Origin: Chara braunii
Taxonomy: Eukaryota; Streptophyta; Charophyceae; Charales; Characeae
DNA: 64,000 nucleotides
NCBI GenBank assembly: GCA_003427395.1
Contig: BFEA01000006.1
Span: 4,254,354-4,318,353 of the forward strand
Direction: 5' to 3'
In this document: piece by piece, positions 1-10,697 of the stretch
How the letters are laid out: the number at the start of each line of letters is the position of its first letter
Numbering within the stretch: position 1 is the stretch's first letter
The notes under the pieces: generated by a model
Told to the model about the DNA's origin: nothing
The model's database searches: none
The model's input: the letters and a program-made list of their open reading frames with translations, nothing else
Program-made: the position numbers and the translations under genes

Positions 1-7
1 GCACATG

Positions 8-10
<3 letters not shown>

Positions 11-91
<81 letters not shown>
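11..91. repeat. (GA)n microsatellite
   Basis: About 40 uninterrupted GA dinucleotides. The following 300 bases (92-395) are A/T-rich and hold nothing recognisable. Confidence 0.98.
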
Positions 92-93
<2 letters not shown>

Positions 94-398
94 TGAACTC
101 AGACATCGAACTTTGAACTTTAAATTCTGAACTGCTAAAGTCCTGAACTTGATTTAATATTTACCTTTATTCAAGTTTACTGCAGAGTGCTCCTTTTTTT
201 GTTTTTCACTTTTTCTTCCCTTGCAGCAATTTGTGCTTTGCAGTGACTGTGTCAGCATAGTGCACGTCAAGGCATGATCATTCATGTTTGTCATATATGC
301 CAACAACTATGTCTCCCTAGAACACTTCCCCTTAAGTTCCGGTTATACGATGAAACTACATTCAAAATCCATAACAGACCTACCAGATGTTTCTTTTT

Positions 399-545
399 TC
401 AATCCAGACCGATCCGGACGTGATCATCCAGACCATCCGGCCCGATCCGGGCCAGATCCGGACGGTCCGCACTGGTCCGAAAATCTGGACGTCCGGATCA
501 TATCTGGACCGACTGGTTGTCTGGGTCCGGATCGGTCCGGTGTTC
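399..545. repeat. CCGGATC-rich foldback repeat
   Basis: A 13-base arm at 407-419 (GACCGATCCGGAC) is exactly complementary to 525-537 (GTCCGGATCGGTC). The space between is full of further CCGGATC/GATCCGG words and a GGCCCGATCCGGGCC near-palindrome. As single strand it would fold into a long branched hairpin. It could be a foldback or MITE-like element, but no target duplication is visible. Confidence 0.6.
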
Positions 546-715
546 AGGTCTGCGGTAGCCATGGAAAAAAATAATACAACCGACAAATAAACCAACTGAC
601 GACGCATGGCTATGACGATTGCGAACCAAAAACCGCCAGCCCATGACACGTATGTGCGTCATGGCATTCTACGTTGACAACATAGGACGTCAATTCCTCG
701 ACCTGCGGCGGCACA

Positions 716-2334
716 CTACCCAAACGATGATGCAAAGACGAACTCTGACGAACACGTGTAATGAAAAACATCCACTACCACGATCCGAGAAGATGAACAG
801 GCGACGCTCTCAAAACAAACATGGTGAACGACCTTCGCCTCCGGTGCCACTGTCACAATCACTCCATGATCGCTCGTCGTCACTGGCCACACACCCTCTC
901 CGACAGTGTGTCCCTTAGAATTAGCGCATCTCCCGTCGAGCTCCATGCACACCGGCCTCAAGGGACACTTGATTCCGAGATCCACATGAAGGAGCACTCC
1001 GTTTGCATCCACCTCCCACAACAGATTGTCGTCAAATGGGATGCCTGCGTCGATGAGTACTCCCGCGTTGTGGAGAATGCAGGCAGCGACAAACTATTGC
1101 GGCAATGTCTTCATGTTCGTCTTGTGTGACCGAAGGAACAACCTCCAAATCCACTCCAGTCTGTCGAAAGCCCTCTCAACTGCCCCCCTCGCTGTCTTCT
1201 GTTTGTTGTCGAACCGCATCTCCGACGGGTGATGAGTAGTGCATCCATAGGGAACAACTATCCATTCAGACAGTGGAAAAACAATGTCACCCAACAAGTA
1301 GCCGTTTGTGTGGACGGCGAAGGGGAGCATCACAGGCGGTCCCGTGAAAAGTTCCCCGGCCTCGACACGCGCCCATAGACTCGACAGGTGAATGATCCTC
1401 ACGTCATGGCAGATACCTGGATAGCTGACAAAGACATCCAGCACACACAAGTTCAGATCGACGACAACCTGTGCGATGATTGAGAAATGTCGTTTTCGAT
1501 CCTTATAGTCTTCGCTGGGGGCGTTCGCTGGCTTGTCGATGTAGATATGAGTGAAGTCGATGCACCCATGGCAGCTGTGGAAGCCCTTGTCAGCGAACAC
1601 ACGAAGGAGGATCGACTTGTGCACCCCTATAGGCCATGATATCTTCTCACTGTAGACCGTTAGCAACGTCGCAGTCACCTCCCGCTCCGTCACTTAACCT
1701 GAAGCTCTGCTGATGCCGAAGTTACACGTGCTGCTCTCGTACGTCTCCCCCGACGCCCACCGATACAACTCGTAGGCAACGATCTGATCAGGGTGCAACG
1801 GTTCCCTGTAGAATGTCACACGCCACTGCAGGAAGGGCGATAAAGCTTCTGCATTCTCCCGGAAGACGTGGCGACATGTGCAGGTTGTCCTGAAAGTAAT
1901 CCTTCGTCCCATTGTTGCATTATCGCAGATCCTCCCACGCCCCCCCCGCCTTTTTTTCATCCACCACCTGGTGTTGCTATGTGAAGAACTCCGCAACCCA
2001 AGGCGCAGCACACCTGAAGGATGACATCACAAATGGCGGCGGTGTCCAACCCTTCCACCGCCGTACACTGCATCGCCTTCCTCCTCCGCGCGTGGATCTG
2101 CGCTTTCATTCTCTCCACCGTCCTCTCCACCTGACAACGGAAGACGACAGCGGTATCGACCGTTGCCACTGCGGTCCTCTCCGTCGTCGTCAACTTCCCA
2201 CGCTCGTCACTGCCGTCACCCTCCATCGCCACCAAATGTGTCGAAGACATCACCGTTAACGATGGCGACAAACTCCGCCGAAGTTCCACCGGACCCGCAA
2301 ACCGCACCACTGGAGATGGACGGTGATCACGCAA
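716..2334 (-). pseudogene. PIF/Harbinger-type transposase relic
   Basis: This is a DDE nuclease of the HARBI1 / DDE_Tnp_4 type, which would cut and paste a Harbinger DNA transposon. In the 199-residue block read from 1693 down to 1097, the family motifs appear in order: GCID (Asp46), PGICHDVR (Asp97), LGD (Asp136) and VERAF (Glu173). After an in-frame TAG at 1094-1096 the same frame continues with FVAACILHN, the conserved C-terminal signature, into LLWEVDANG. Upstream, an in-frame TAA at 1694-1696 separates the N-terminal part (1697-2011: FRENAEALSPFLQWRVTFY), and a further N-terminal piece (to about 2334) lies in another frame. Two stops and a frameshift make it inactive. No Myb-like partner gene or terminal inverted repeats were identified. 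Confidence 0.82.
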
Positions 2335-3305
2335 CCAAGGCCATTGAAGCAGAGCCTACACAACACACTCCACTACTCTCTGCACACGCGGGCTCCGAGG
2401 ACAACCCTGATGGCGTCTTCATGCGGGACGTCTTCTTTGTCTGGCCGCGCACAGTACTCACGCAGACCCCATCAATGTGCAGTGGAAGGATCTTCCTTTC
2501 CGAAGTCCTCCACCAGCAGCCGCAGCCACATGACGAACCGCCCTCACCCCAACAGCATCATTCAAATTTTGAATTCCAAACAGGGATGTCTGGGCGCTTT
2601 ATTTTATTTTTTTATGGGTCGCCACGAAGATTCGAATTTTCCCGCCACTCGAAGATGGACCACGCCCGTCCACACGGACAACAACCCATGGACCACTGAC
2701 CCCACCCCACCTGGCGGTCGACAATAATATTATGCGACCGGCCACGGACCCTCCGTAGGAATCCTCCTCGGAAGACCGTCCCGAGGATGAGTGGAACGAC
2801 GACGAAAATTCTCTCAGGCGACCCAAAGGAAAACCCCTCCGGCTCCGAGGACAGCCCCAGGAGTGTCTAACGAGCCCATAGGCCTTGCCTAAGTGGCAAA
2901 AGGTCTGCCTCCTACCCTGTGAGGCCGGATACGCCAACCTACGGGTTGGGCACCTGCTAAGGGCGGGGCTCTTCAAATTGAAGAGTTGGTGTGAAACAGG
3001 AGCTAGCCCAATAGGTTGACATGTGTGACTCTTACCCGGAGGATACCGGGATCGAAGCTGAGACTGCGCAGGTTGGGCAAGCTCCTTTTTGTGTGGAGCA
3101 GCTCGGTCTTTATTCACGACACGGGAAATCTCAGTCGTGAGATCGATGAGGTCACACGGATAAGATTGGTCACACCGTATCTTAACCACGACTGCAGTGG
3201 GGGATGGCAACAATGGGCTCAAGTATCTAGCTTCAACAAGCATCAACATGCAGCAACAACACAACCTAGTTAGGTTGTGCCGGAGCGTCTGTCATCAAAG
3301 AAAAA
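2335..3305. other. No gene recognised
   Basis: Several short open frames overlap here on both strands, but none resembles a known family and none has coding continuity. It may be a decayed non-autonomous element; nothing firm can be said. Confidence 0.5.

Positions 3306-3338
<33 letters not shown>
3306..3338 (+). repeat. poly(G) run, 33 G
   Basis: An uninterrupted homopolymer of G, which could form G-quadruplexes and is prone to length error in sequencing. Confidence 0.97.
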
Positions 3339-3339
<1 letters not shown>

Positions 3340-3520
3340 GTTTCTAGCAAATGTTGCTAGTGCAGCCAGGGGTCCCGGTGCCCCCCGGCCTCATGGCAAC
3401 AGCCCCCCCCTTCCCCCACTACAGCAAGGGATGAGCATTCAATGCTCTTAAGGCGAATGGTTAGTGGACTAACATGTGAGGCATCCCTGCTCAATCAATC
3501 TCGTGAGATCCAAGGCAAAA

Positions 3521-3696
3521 GTGTTACAAGTTGTATCAATGGGACGCTGCACCCGTTTTCCAGCCGCTCCCCACCATGAGATGGAGCAGCCCAACAGATA
3601 AGCCCTCAATTCTGACGGTTCTGCTACCACCCCTAGGATAGAGGGATATTGCAAGGGTTCAAAAAAAAAGAAAAAAAAGAAAAAAAGAGAGAGAGA
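3521..3696 (+). mobile_element. 5'-truncated Penelope-like element tail
   Basis: From about 3532 the sequence (TGTATCAATGGGACGCTG, ACCCGTTTTCCAGC, CGCTCCCCACCATGAGATGG) matches the extreme 3' end of the full-length Penelope-like element at about 58465-58530, and like it ends in an A-rich tail (3661-3690). Only the last 150 bases or so are present, as expected from incomplete reverse transcription. Confidence 0.7.
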
Positions 3697-3697
3697 T

Positions 3698-3873
3698 TGG
3701 TTGCGTCGTGCTGAGGTTAGCATGGCCCCTACGCATGGATGACATGCATAAATTGAAAAATAGTCCAAATTGTTTTTTAGGAGTTCGATTCCTTTGGGAA
3801 CTCTGGTCTCTGGTTTATAACCGGACAGTAGGGTCTAGTGGGGAGCCGTTGGCCAAACCAAAAAGAACGGAAT

Positions 3874-3906
<33 letters not shown>
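3698..3906 (+). mobile_element. SINE-like element with poly(A) tail
   Basis: A 210-base segment ends in a 31-base A run (3876-3906). It contains GTTCGATTCC at 3783, which fits a pol III B box (GGTTCGANNCC), and TTAGCATGG near 3717, a weak A box. Size and tail fit a tRNA-derived SINE. The assignment rests on these motifs only. Confidence 0.35.
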
Positions 3907-3907
<1 letters not shown>

Positions 3908-4052
3908 CGCCAATTGGCGCAGGTTTAGGAAACGACGGATTTTAGTCCCCTGAGAATCTGAGCAGGCGTCTGTTATCACGGACAACTGCTTAGTTGGAAG
4001 TTTCTTTCTTTCTTTTTTCCTTTGCCTCGTTTTAGATTTCCTACATTCGTTT

Positions 4053-4330
4053 TGTTTTTTTTAGGGGGAAACGTCGTTTTTCACTGGTAGGCGCCATTGG
4101 AAACGGGCGCTGGGTTGGTGCTCCCCACATGCACTGAAGACCGAAGTCATGGCGATGTATCTTGCCATGTTCCAAAGGACGATTCACTCGCGGGAGAGAG
4201 GGGGCGTTGGTCCGAGGCGGTGGGGCGAGGCTTCTCGTTAGCCAAGCAAGCCTGCCCATCCGGATGCCGCCTAGACTCGAACTTGGGTCAGCATTTCTAC
4301 AGTTGCCAACGAGGAGGTAGATTCGTCTTC
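4053..4330 (-). mobile_element. SINE-like element, tRNA-like head
   Basis: On the minus strand, TTGGCAACTG (about 4302-4311, A-box-like) is followed about 25 bases on by AGTTCGAGTCT (about 4273-4283, B-box-like), at roughly tRNA-like spacing. The far end, near 4055, is A-rich on that strand. No further copy of this element was found in the window. Confidence 0.3.
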
Positions 4331-5499
4331 GTTCTTTTTCTTTCTTCTTTTTTTTCCCCCCTTTTTTTCAGCCCCAGGTCTCGTGGCCATTGAGGCTGGG
4401 AGTGGGGAAACGAGGAAGGGGCTCTGGTGGGTAACCAGACGTGCAACAGAAGGGAAAAATGAGAGGAAAGAAGAAAAAAGAAAAGAGAAGAAACTGGAAG
4501 AGGGGGGGGGGGGGGGGGGGGGGATTGAGGCAATAGTGCCTCGTTGCTGGGGAACAACCACTTTGGCTGTATAAGAGCACAATGGGCTCTCACTCCCTTT
4601 CGACATGAATAATCTCGGCCGCGGGATCTTAAATCCTGTAGCTCAGATCATCGCGCATAGGAGAGAGTAGGTTGGAAGGTAGAGAGGGAGAGAGAGAGGT
4701 AACGGGGAGAGATGGGAGGAGGAGGTCCTACTTCTCCCAACCTGACAACTGCCCTCCCTGTTTTCAGGGGAGAGCAGAGGGAAGTGGGGGAAGTGCTGTT
4801 GAGTTCAACAACATGAACCTGGCTGAGATAAGGGTCAAGCTCGTCATGGTTAGATTTAGTTTTTGTTTTCGTTTTTCTTTGGTTTGGCTTTCCTTTTTTT
4901 TTTTTTTGGTATTCTCGTGAGGACAATTGTCCTCACAAGGTGCGGCCTCTAGCAGAAAATGCCAAAGGTAACTGACAGGCTCCCGTTTCTAGAGGGAGCC
5001 TCAAAATTAAAGGTCACATAGGGTAAAAGGCTAAGTACAACCTTTTCCAAGATGTATTTGCCCTGAGAAAATGGGCCAGATACACCAAATTGAAAGGGGT
5101 TGTATCTTTTCAACCCCTTACCAGAAAAATAAAAGAAAAACAGATTCTGAAATGAATTCAGCCATCTCCTGAAATTCCGAGTTAGCTGAGGTAAACAAAA
5201 AAAAAAGAAAAATTGCATGGTAAAGGGCCCACTCTGAGCCCGCGATTTTGCTTGGGGGCTGGAGTGACGGCCAACACTCCTCGCCCACTATAAAAAAGGC
5301 AGTTGTCCCCAGCTGCCACGCAGAAGCACTCTTGCTGCTAGTGTGTAGAACACATTTGAGTGTTGCTGGGCTGCTGGAGACTAGACGTCTGCAGTGGGGC
5401 ACTAGAGGAGGAGGAGGGCAGCCATAGCCGAGGCAGGGAGCACTCTGCTCCATCCTTTGGCTGGTGCTGACCCTGTGGGGTCGTCCTTGGGACAGTTAT
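4331..5499. other. Low-complexity DNA, no gene
   Basis: T/C-rich tracts (4330-4375), a purine-rich block (4440-4520) with a 22-base G run at 4502-4523, a GA-rich stretch (4660-4720) and T runs near 4890. No coding family is recognisable. The element starting at 5500 is inserted at the right edge. Confidence 0.6.
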
Positions 5500-6614
5500 T
5501 GCAAGGAACCTGACTGTTCATAGCTTGTTGGAGTGTATCTCATTGCATGCATAAACGTCATCATACAAATAGAGAAACTTCACACGTAGCCAAATCGAGA
5601 TGAGATGAGAACCAGACAACGCAGCTTATATTATTACAACAACATTATACAAAGAGTATCTCGAGTCCAAGAGTTCAACGCCAACAGAGTACAAGTCTCC
5701 TTCGTTCCATACTCAATATAGGGTCTGGCTCAGCCAGCGTCTTCCCTCAGATCACAGGTATGGCGCCAACAGTTAAGTATCAACCATATCCAACTCCTTA
5801 ACCTGTCTTCTCTCTCTCTCTCTCTCTCTCACGAGATCCCTGTCTTGGTTCCCTTGTCTCACTCTTCATGCTCACTCCCTACTTATAAGGATCTACTCTG
5901 AATGTTACTCACTGATGTCTACTACTAACCCTACTACTTCTACTAACAATGTTGGCACAGTTATGGCTGCTTCTACCACGCGCCCAACCTCTTCTTCTCC
6001 TGCTTGTGCAGCTTCCAGCCAACGCATTCTCCCTGCATGCTAGCGCACAAGTGCTTCAACACTTCCACGCATCAATGCCAGTGGAGATCTGTTGTGTGGG
6101 GAGGCTGGCCTAGTCTCTTATAGTGCTGGCCTCCCTTCACGAGGTCTGAATCAATCTTCCTTGGGTCTTTCCCCAGTCTCAGACCACTGCAGAATGTGTC
6201 CCAGTACCTTTCCTTCAGGATCTACTGCTGCTGCGGCCTTTAGGCCAGAATTTTGGACTTTGGGTCTGAATTTGGACTGCCTATTGGACTTTGACTTGGA
6301 CTGGGACTCTACCTCACTGACTTCCATTCGAACAAACACGACTTCTGCACGAATAAACACATCTACTGCACGAACAAACATGACTTGCACAGCCCCCTCG
6401 ACGAACAGACGTGACTCTCACAATTGAATGCTGCAACTGTTCGTCCTGGGGCACGACTGTGACCTTTGACACAACTCCTCACTTCAGTTAGGATGTGACT
6501 TTTGACCCAGAGAACATGTTTTTTTATCGGCTTTTCACGAATTGAGTTCTGGCCGAGCGGGCCCGATTTTGCTGCGTTCGTCATTCGGGGTCTGAACGGG
6601 TAAAGGCCCTTTTA
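5500..6614 (-). repeat. 3' LTR of Gypsy-1
   Basis: Matches 12468-13535 almost throughout, including TGCAAGGAACCTGACTG at the start and GAACGGGTAAAGGCCCTTTTA at the other end. It contains a (CT)n run near 5811-5830. Adjacent interior sequence (GATGAGAG on the minus strand, 6615-6622) is in the polypurine-tract position. Confidence 0.85.
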
Positions 6615-6653
6615 CTCTCATCGGCCTAGTTTCGAAGTCCTCTGAGAAAACCG

Positions 6654-8275
6654 TCATCTATCTATGATGCTTATTCCTCTTCTGGCTCTTTCATAAGAAG
6701 ATACAATATGAGGTGCAGACTCAATCAATTCTACTCTTGTGAACCAACGATCTTCACTTGGGTCCTGATATGCAAATCTTACTTTATATTGTCGATGGGG
6801 TATTCCTCTACGTCCAGTTTGAAGAGTACTTTCAGCGACAATCTTGTCTACATCATATTTCCCATCCATGCTAGGAGGAATCACCGATCTACGACTGGGA
6901 AACAACTCATTTGTCACGCAAGGTAAGAGCTTTGAAGCGTGAAACACTGGATACGTATGCAAATGCACAGGAATCTCAATCACGTAAGAAGGTTCATCCA
7001 CATCTCCAACCACATTTAGAACCTGCCAAGGTCCTCTGTAGGCTGGTAGCAGTTTTTGGGAAATGTTCTCTTCAGGAACGAACTCTTTAGACTTAACCCA
7101 TACCAAATCACCTACAACAAACTGAGAAGGTCTTCTGTGCTTATTCGCCTGTTCTATAATTTGATGTTGTGCCTTTATTATATTCTCTTTTACTTTCTCA
7201 ATATCTTCCTGATATTGTATTGCAAATTCACTTGTTCCTAGTGGAAGCTTATGTACCTGATCCGGGTTCATGCGATCGATAGGTCTGCGTGGACGCCATC
7301 CCAAATGCAACTCCATTGGAGTCTTGCACGTAGATAGGTGAACAAAGTTATTATAAGTACTAGCAACTTTGGGCAAATGCTCATCCCAGTCAATCTGGTC
7401 GGGACGTATGTACATACGCAGCGTTTGGTGCAAAATCTTGTTTATTTGCTCAGTCTAGCTATTTGTCTCAGGGTGTCGACCTGATGACATAGTCAACTTA
7501 GAGCCATAAATGTTCATCAGTTGCTGCCATTGTTCACTCGTGAACCACGAATCTCTGTCACTTACAATCGTTAGGGGATGTCCATAATCTTTCACCCAGT
7601 GGTTAAAGAATTCCTGAATTACCAATTATGTTCTGGCTTCCGCTGGCAATGCTACAAAGACAACATACTTACTAAATCGGTCAACAATGACCATAACTTG
7701 CGTTTTCCCATTCCTTCTATTCACTTTAGTATTCATAAAATTAATGGACACAGAGTCTCCTGGACCTATCAGAATTGGCAAAGGCTTCAGTAGACCAAGG
7801 GGAGGCTTGGTAGTGCTCTTATTTCTTTGGCACACTTGAAGCCATGCACATAAGCGATGTAGTCGGGTTTCATACGAGGCCAAGTGTAGGAACGCAAAAG
7901 GTTCGTATACGTTTTCTTCCATCCAAAATGGCCTTCGGTGTCATGGCATTCCCCCAAGATCAGACTTTTGATCTCTTCCACGTTTGGAATACGAAGCCTA
8001 TCATGCACACCAGTCTGCTCAAACAACAATCCTTGTGTAATTCGATAGTTAGGAAACTCTTGTGCCGCTTCCTGCATACGCTTAATCATAGCGCCATAAA
8101 CAGGATCTGTGGAATACGCTTTTCTAATATTCTCTTGCACATTGGTGCCCACATCTAAATATGTTACAATGACGCCGGAGAAATCATATCTTCGACTTAA
8201 TGCATCAGCGACAACATTATATTTCCCCTTTACTGGTTTTAGCTCAAAATCATACTGATCAATCTCCTACAATGG
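6654..8275 (-). pseudogene. Gypsy-1 pol: RNase H end, integrase, chromodomain-like tail
   Basis: Reading down the minus strand: the end of RNase H (EIDQYDFELKPVKGKYNVVADALSRR, about 8275-8170); the integrase H2C2 zinc-binding region (HDTEGHFGWKKTY and FKCAKEI, 8152-7840); the catalytic core start (VMVIVDRFSKYVVFVALPAE, 7700-7626); the core end with NS*TEQINK, an in-frame stop near 7455; then a long open C-terminal part (7433-6654). The last has the GDLVWVKSKEF and PVFHASKLLP motifs and a chromodomain-like end (YKVRFAYQDPSEDRWF). Integrase would insert element cDNA, and the chromodomain-like tail typically targets chromatin. At least two stops or frame changes break it. RT and protease are absent. 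Confidence 0.85.
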
Positions 8276-9530
8276 ATGAACTTGCACTGGATATGGCTTA
8301 TCCCAGTTGTTATACCAAGTGCCTCGTCCTCTACCCCAAGTGCCTCATCCTCTACCCCAAGTGGAATTGAAACCTCGGCCACCTTGCGAGGGACCATTGC
8401 CCCTTCCTCCCACGTAGTAGCTACCTTCGCCACCACCCCTCTGGGTACCGGGTCCTCTTCCTCCACGTCCGCGGCCTCCTCTTCCTCGGTCGCGTCCTCT
8501 TCCTTGTCGCCCTCCCCCGCAGGCTGCAACGGCCGCTTAGTCTCCCTCCTGAACTACCGTGTTGTTGGGTCCTCCCTCCAGACCATAATCTATCTGGTCA
8601 TAGGAGAGAGTCTCGACACCTCCTTCTTCAAAGGTAAGAAGAAGGTTGTCCTTCCCAAGTATGTTTCCTGAGATAGTGCGGTTCTGCCACTTCTTACCCG
8701 CTTGCAGATCTTTCCAATAATGGCGGTAGTTAGCTTCGACTAAGAAACCAGCATGATCTATAGCAATCTTGCTGAACTTCTCGTACGTCATCCCCTCTTC
8801 CTTTGTGCAGGGATAAAGCTGAGTACGAAGAGGGTCGGGCAGTGCTCTAGCAAAGTTATTGAGAATTTGAGTAGGAGTGAGTCAATGTTCAGCGCATTGT
8901 AGGAGTTCATCCATTGTTGCTTTGAGTGCAGACACACTCTTCCATTTCCGATCCGCAATGTTTAATATTAACATTTCAGTTCTACGTGCCAAATTTTATT
9001 CTTCAAATCTTTTTCTAATAGCTTTGAAGAAATCTTTAATTCTCGTTTGATGTGAGTATTCAATCATAGTTTGGCAGTTAGCTTCTTTTTGCAACGATAT
9101 GGCGAAGCTCATTGCGTCGCCGGCCATACGAATTGGCCATCAAAACTCTATCCCAATACGGAATGCGTTGTCCGTATACATAAGACTCTACGACAACAAT
9201 CCAATGTAAGACACTCTCCTCCTTCTTGCCTGTGTAAGTCCACGACACTTTGACTTTAATTTTTCTCACATCCCCACTTTCTCGCTGTACTCTCTTTCCT
9301 TTTTTGTCTCCATCTCCCCCATCTCCGTCTCCATCTCCTCCTCCTCCGCCGCTGCCACAAATTATCTTTTCAATCATGGCGGGAGTAAAGGTTTGGTTGA
9401 TGTGATCATCTAATTTATGAATATATGATTGTATATGTTGATCAACATCTTTGGCGGACTTTTGCAGGAAAGTGTTCCAGACTCCCTCAAACTCATATTG
9501 GTGGGTTTCAACTTTCTGCAAAGTTTTGTA
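8276..9530 (-). pseudogene. Gypsy-1 gag, C-terminal half with RG-rich tail
   Basis: The capsid-like part (9521-9078) reads HQYEFEGVWNTFLQKS, then an acidic/glycine linker, then KIKVKVSWTYTGKKEES and YWDRVLMANSYG. A second block (8791-8537) reads MTYEKFSKIAIDHAGF. The C-terminal region on the minus strand (about 8530-8290) is open in the RG frame apart from two stops: GGGRQGRGRDRGRGGRGRGG, then GGRGNGPSQGGRGFNSTWGRG. An RGG-type RNA-binding tail therefore replaces the usual CCHC knuckle. The frame is broken at several points. The part upstream of 9530 is displaced by an insertion and resumes at about 10698. Confidence 0.65.
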
Positions 9531-9539
9531 TAAAGGACT

Positions 9540-9710
9540 GCTTCTTTTTCGTTTTTTTTATTTTTATTTTTAAACATCGCGGTCGGACGTGGGGGAGGTG
9601 CTGGTAAGAGCAGACACCGCCTCTACGACCGCGGTTTGCGGATGGCTCCATTCCATTGGTGGGGAGCTGCACCTGCTGGAAATCGGGTCCAGTGTCCCAC
9701 AACATTTATA
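9540..9710 (-). mobile_element. 5'-truncated Penelope-like tail inside gag
   Basis: On the minus strand, GACACTGGACCCGATTTCCA, GCAGGTGCAGCTCCCCACCA and TGGAGC match the 3' end of the full-length element at 58480-58530. It ends in an A-rich tail (AAAAATAAAAATAAAAAAAA, near 9550-9572). It lies at the break in the Gypsy-1 gag, so it is younger than that element. Confidence 0.75.
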
Positions 9711-9739
9711 ACACGGAGTCAATGTTTACTGTGTTCTGC

Positions 9740-10214
9740 CGCCCGCGTTACCGGGTTCTGTGGGATCCTCTTTCATGCAGAGCAATGCAGGGACCCCTCA
9801 TGCTATCTATTTGTCACCGAGCCTTGTGTATCATGATGAGAGTTCCCAGATCAGCAATGAAAAGATGTCACCGAGCCTTGTGTGTCATGACGAGAGTTCC
9901 CGGATCAGCAATGCAAAAATGTAACTAAACCGTGCTTGAGCATGACAGTGTACCAATTCCTTCTGGGTTCCCCTTTCATGCAGAACAATGCAAGAATCCC
10001 TCATGCAATCTGTGAATGACCGTGTTGCTACAGAGCCTGTCCTTCTTGTCAGCACTTCTTCATTGGTCTGCCAGATGTAATGCAGGGATCCGGTAAGCAG
10101 TCTATTTGTTACAGGGCCCTTTGTATCATGATGAGAGTTCCTGGATCAGCAATGCAAAAGATGTAACTAGACCGTGCTTAAACATGACAGTGTGTAGATC
10201 CGTTCTGGGTTCCC
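9740..10214 (+). repeat. Imperfect tandem repeats next to gap
   Basis: The words GAGAGTTCCCGGATCAGCAA, TGTAACTAAACCGTGCTT, ATGACAGTGT and TTCTGGGTTCCC recur at about 9830-9990 and 10120-10214, with a shorter repeat of the first part at 9829 and 9888. The unit is about 245 bases. The array runs into the N gap, where it may continue. Confidence 0.75.
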
Positions 10215-10694
10215 NNNNNNNNNNNNNNNNNNNNNNNNNNNNNNNNNNNNNNNNNNNNNNNNNNNNNNNNNNNNNNNNNNNNNNNNNNNNNNNNNNNNNN
10301 NNNNNNNNNNNNNNNNNNNNNNNNNNNNNNNNNNNNNNNNNNNNNNNNNNNNNNNNNNNNNNNNNNNNNNNNNNNNNNNNNNNNNNNNNNNNNNNNNNNN
10401 NNNNNNNNNNNNNNNNNNNNNNNNNNNNNNNNNNNNNNNNNNNNNNNNNNNNNNNNNNNNNNNNNNNNNNNNNNNNNNNNNNNNNNNNNNNNNNNNNNNN
10501 NNNNNNNNNNNNNNNNNNNNNNNNNNNNNNNNNNNNNNNNNNNNNNNNNNNNNNNNNNNNNNNNNNNNNNNNNNNNNNNNNNNNNNNNNNNNNNNNNNNN
10601 NNNNNNNNNNNNNNNNNNNNNNNNNNNNNNNNNNNNNNNNNNNNNNNNNNNNNNNNNNNNNNNNNNNNNNNNNNNNNNNNNNNNNNNNNNNNNN
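10215..10694. other. Assembly gap (N)
   Basis: 480 N. The open frames called across it are not real. Confidence 1.
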
Positions 10695-10697
10695 TGC

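Noticed and set aside
2860-3080. tRNA-like A and B boxes (TTGCCTAAGTGG, GGGATCGAAGC)
   Set aside because: The boxes are about 165 bases apart and the rest does not fold like a tRNA; too weak for a SINE call.
9828-10170. TGATGAGAG words in the repeats near 9.8-10.2 kb as hammerheads
   Set aside because: No C before TGATGA, no GAAA box at the required place and no flanking complementary stems.
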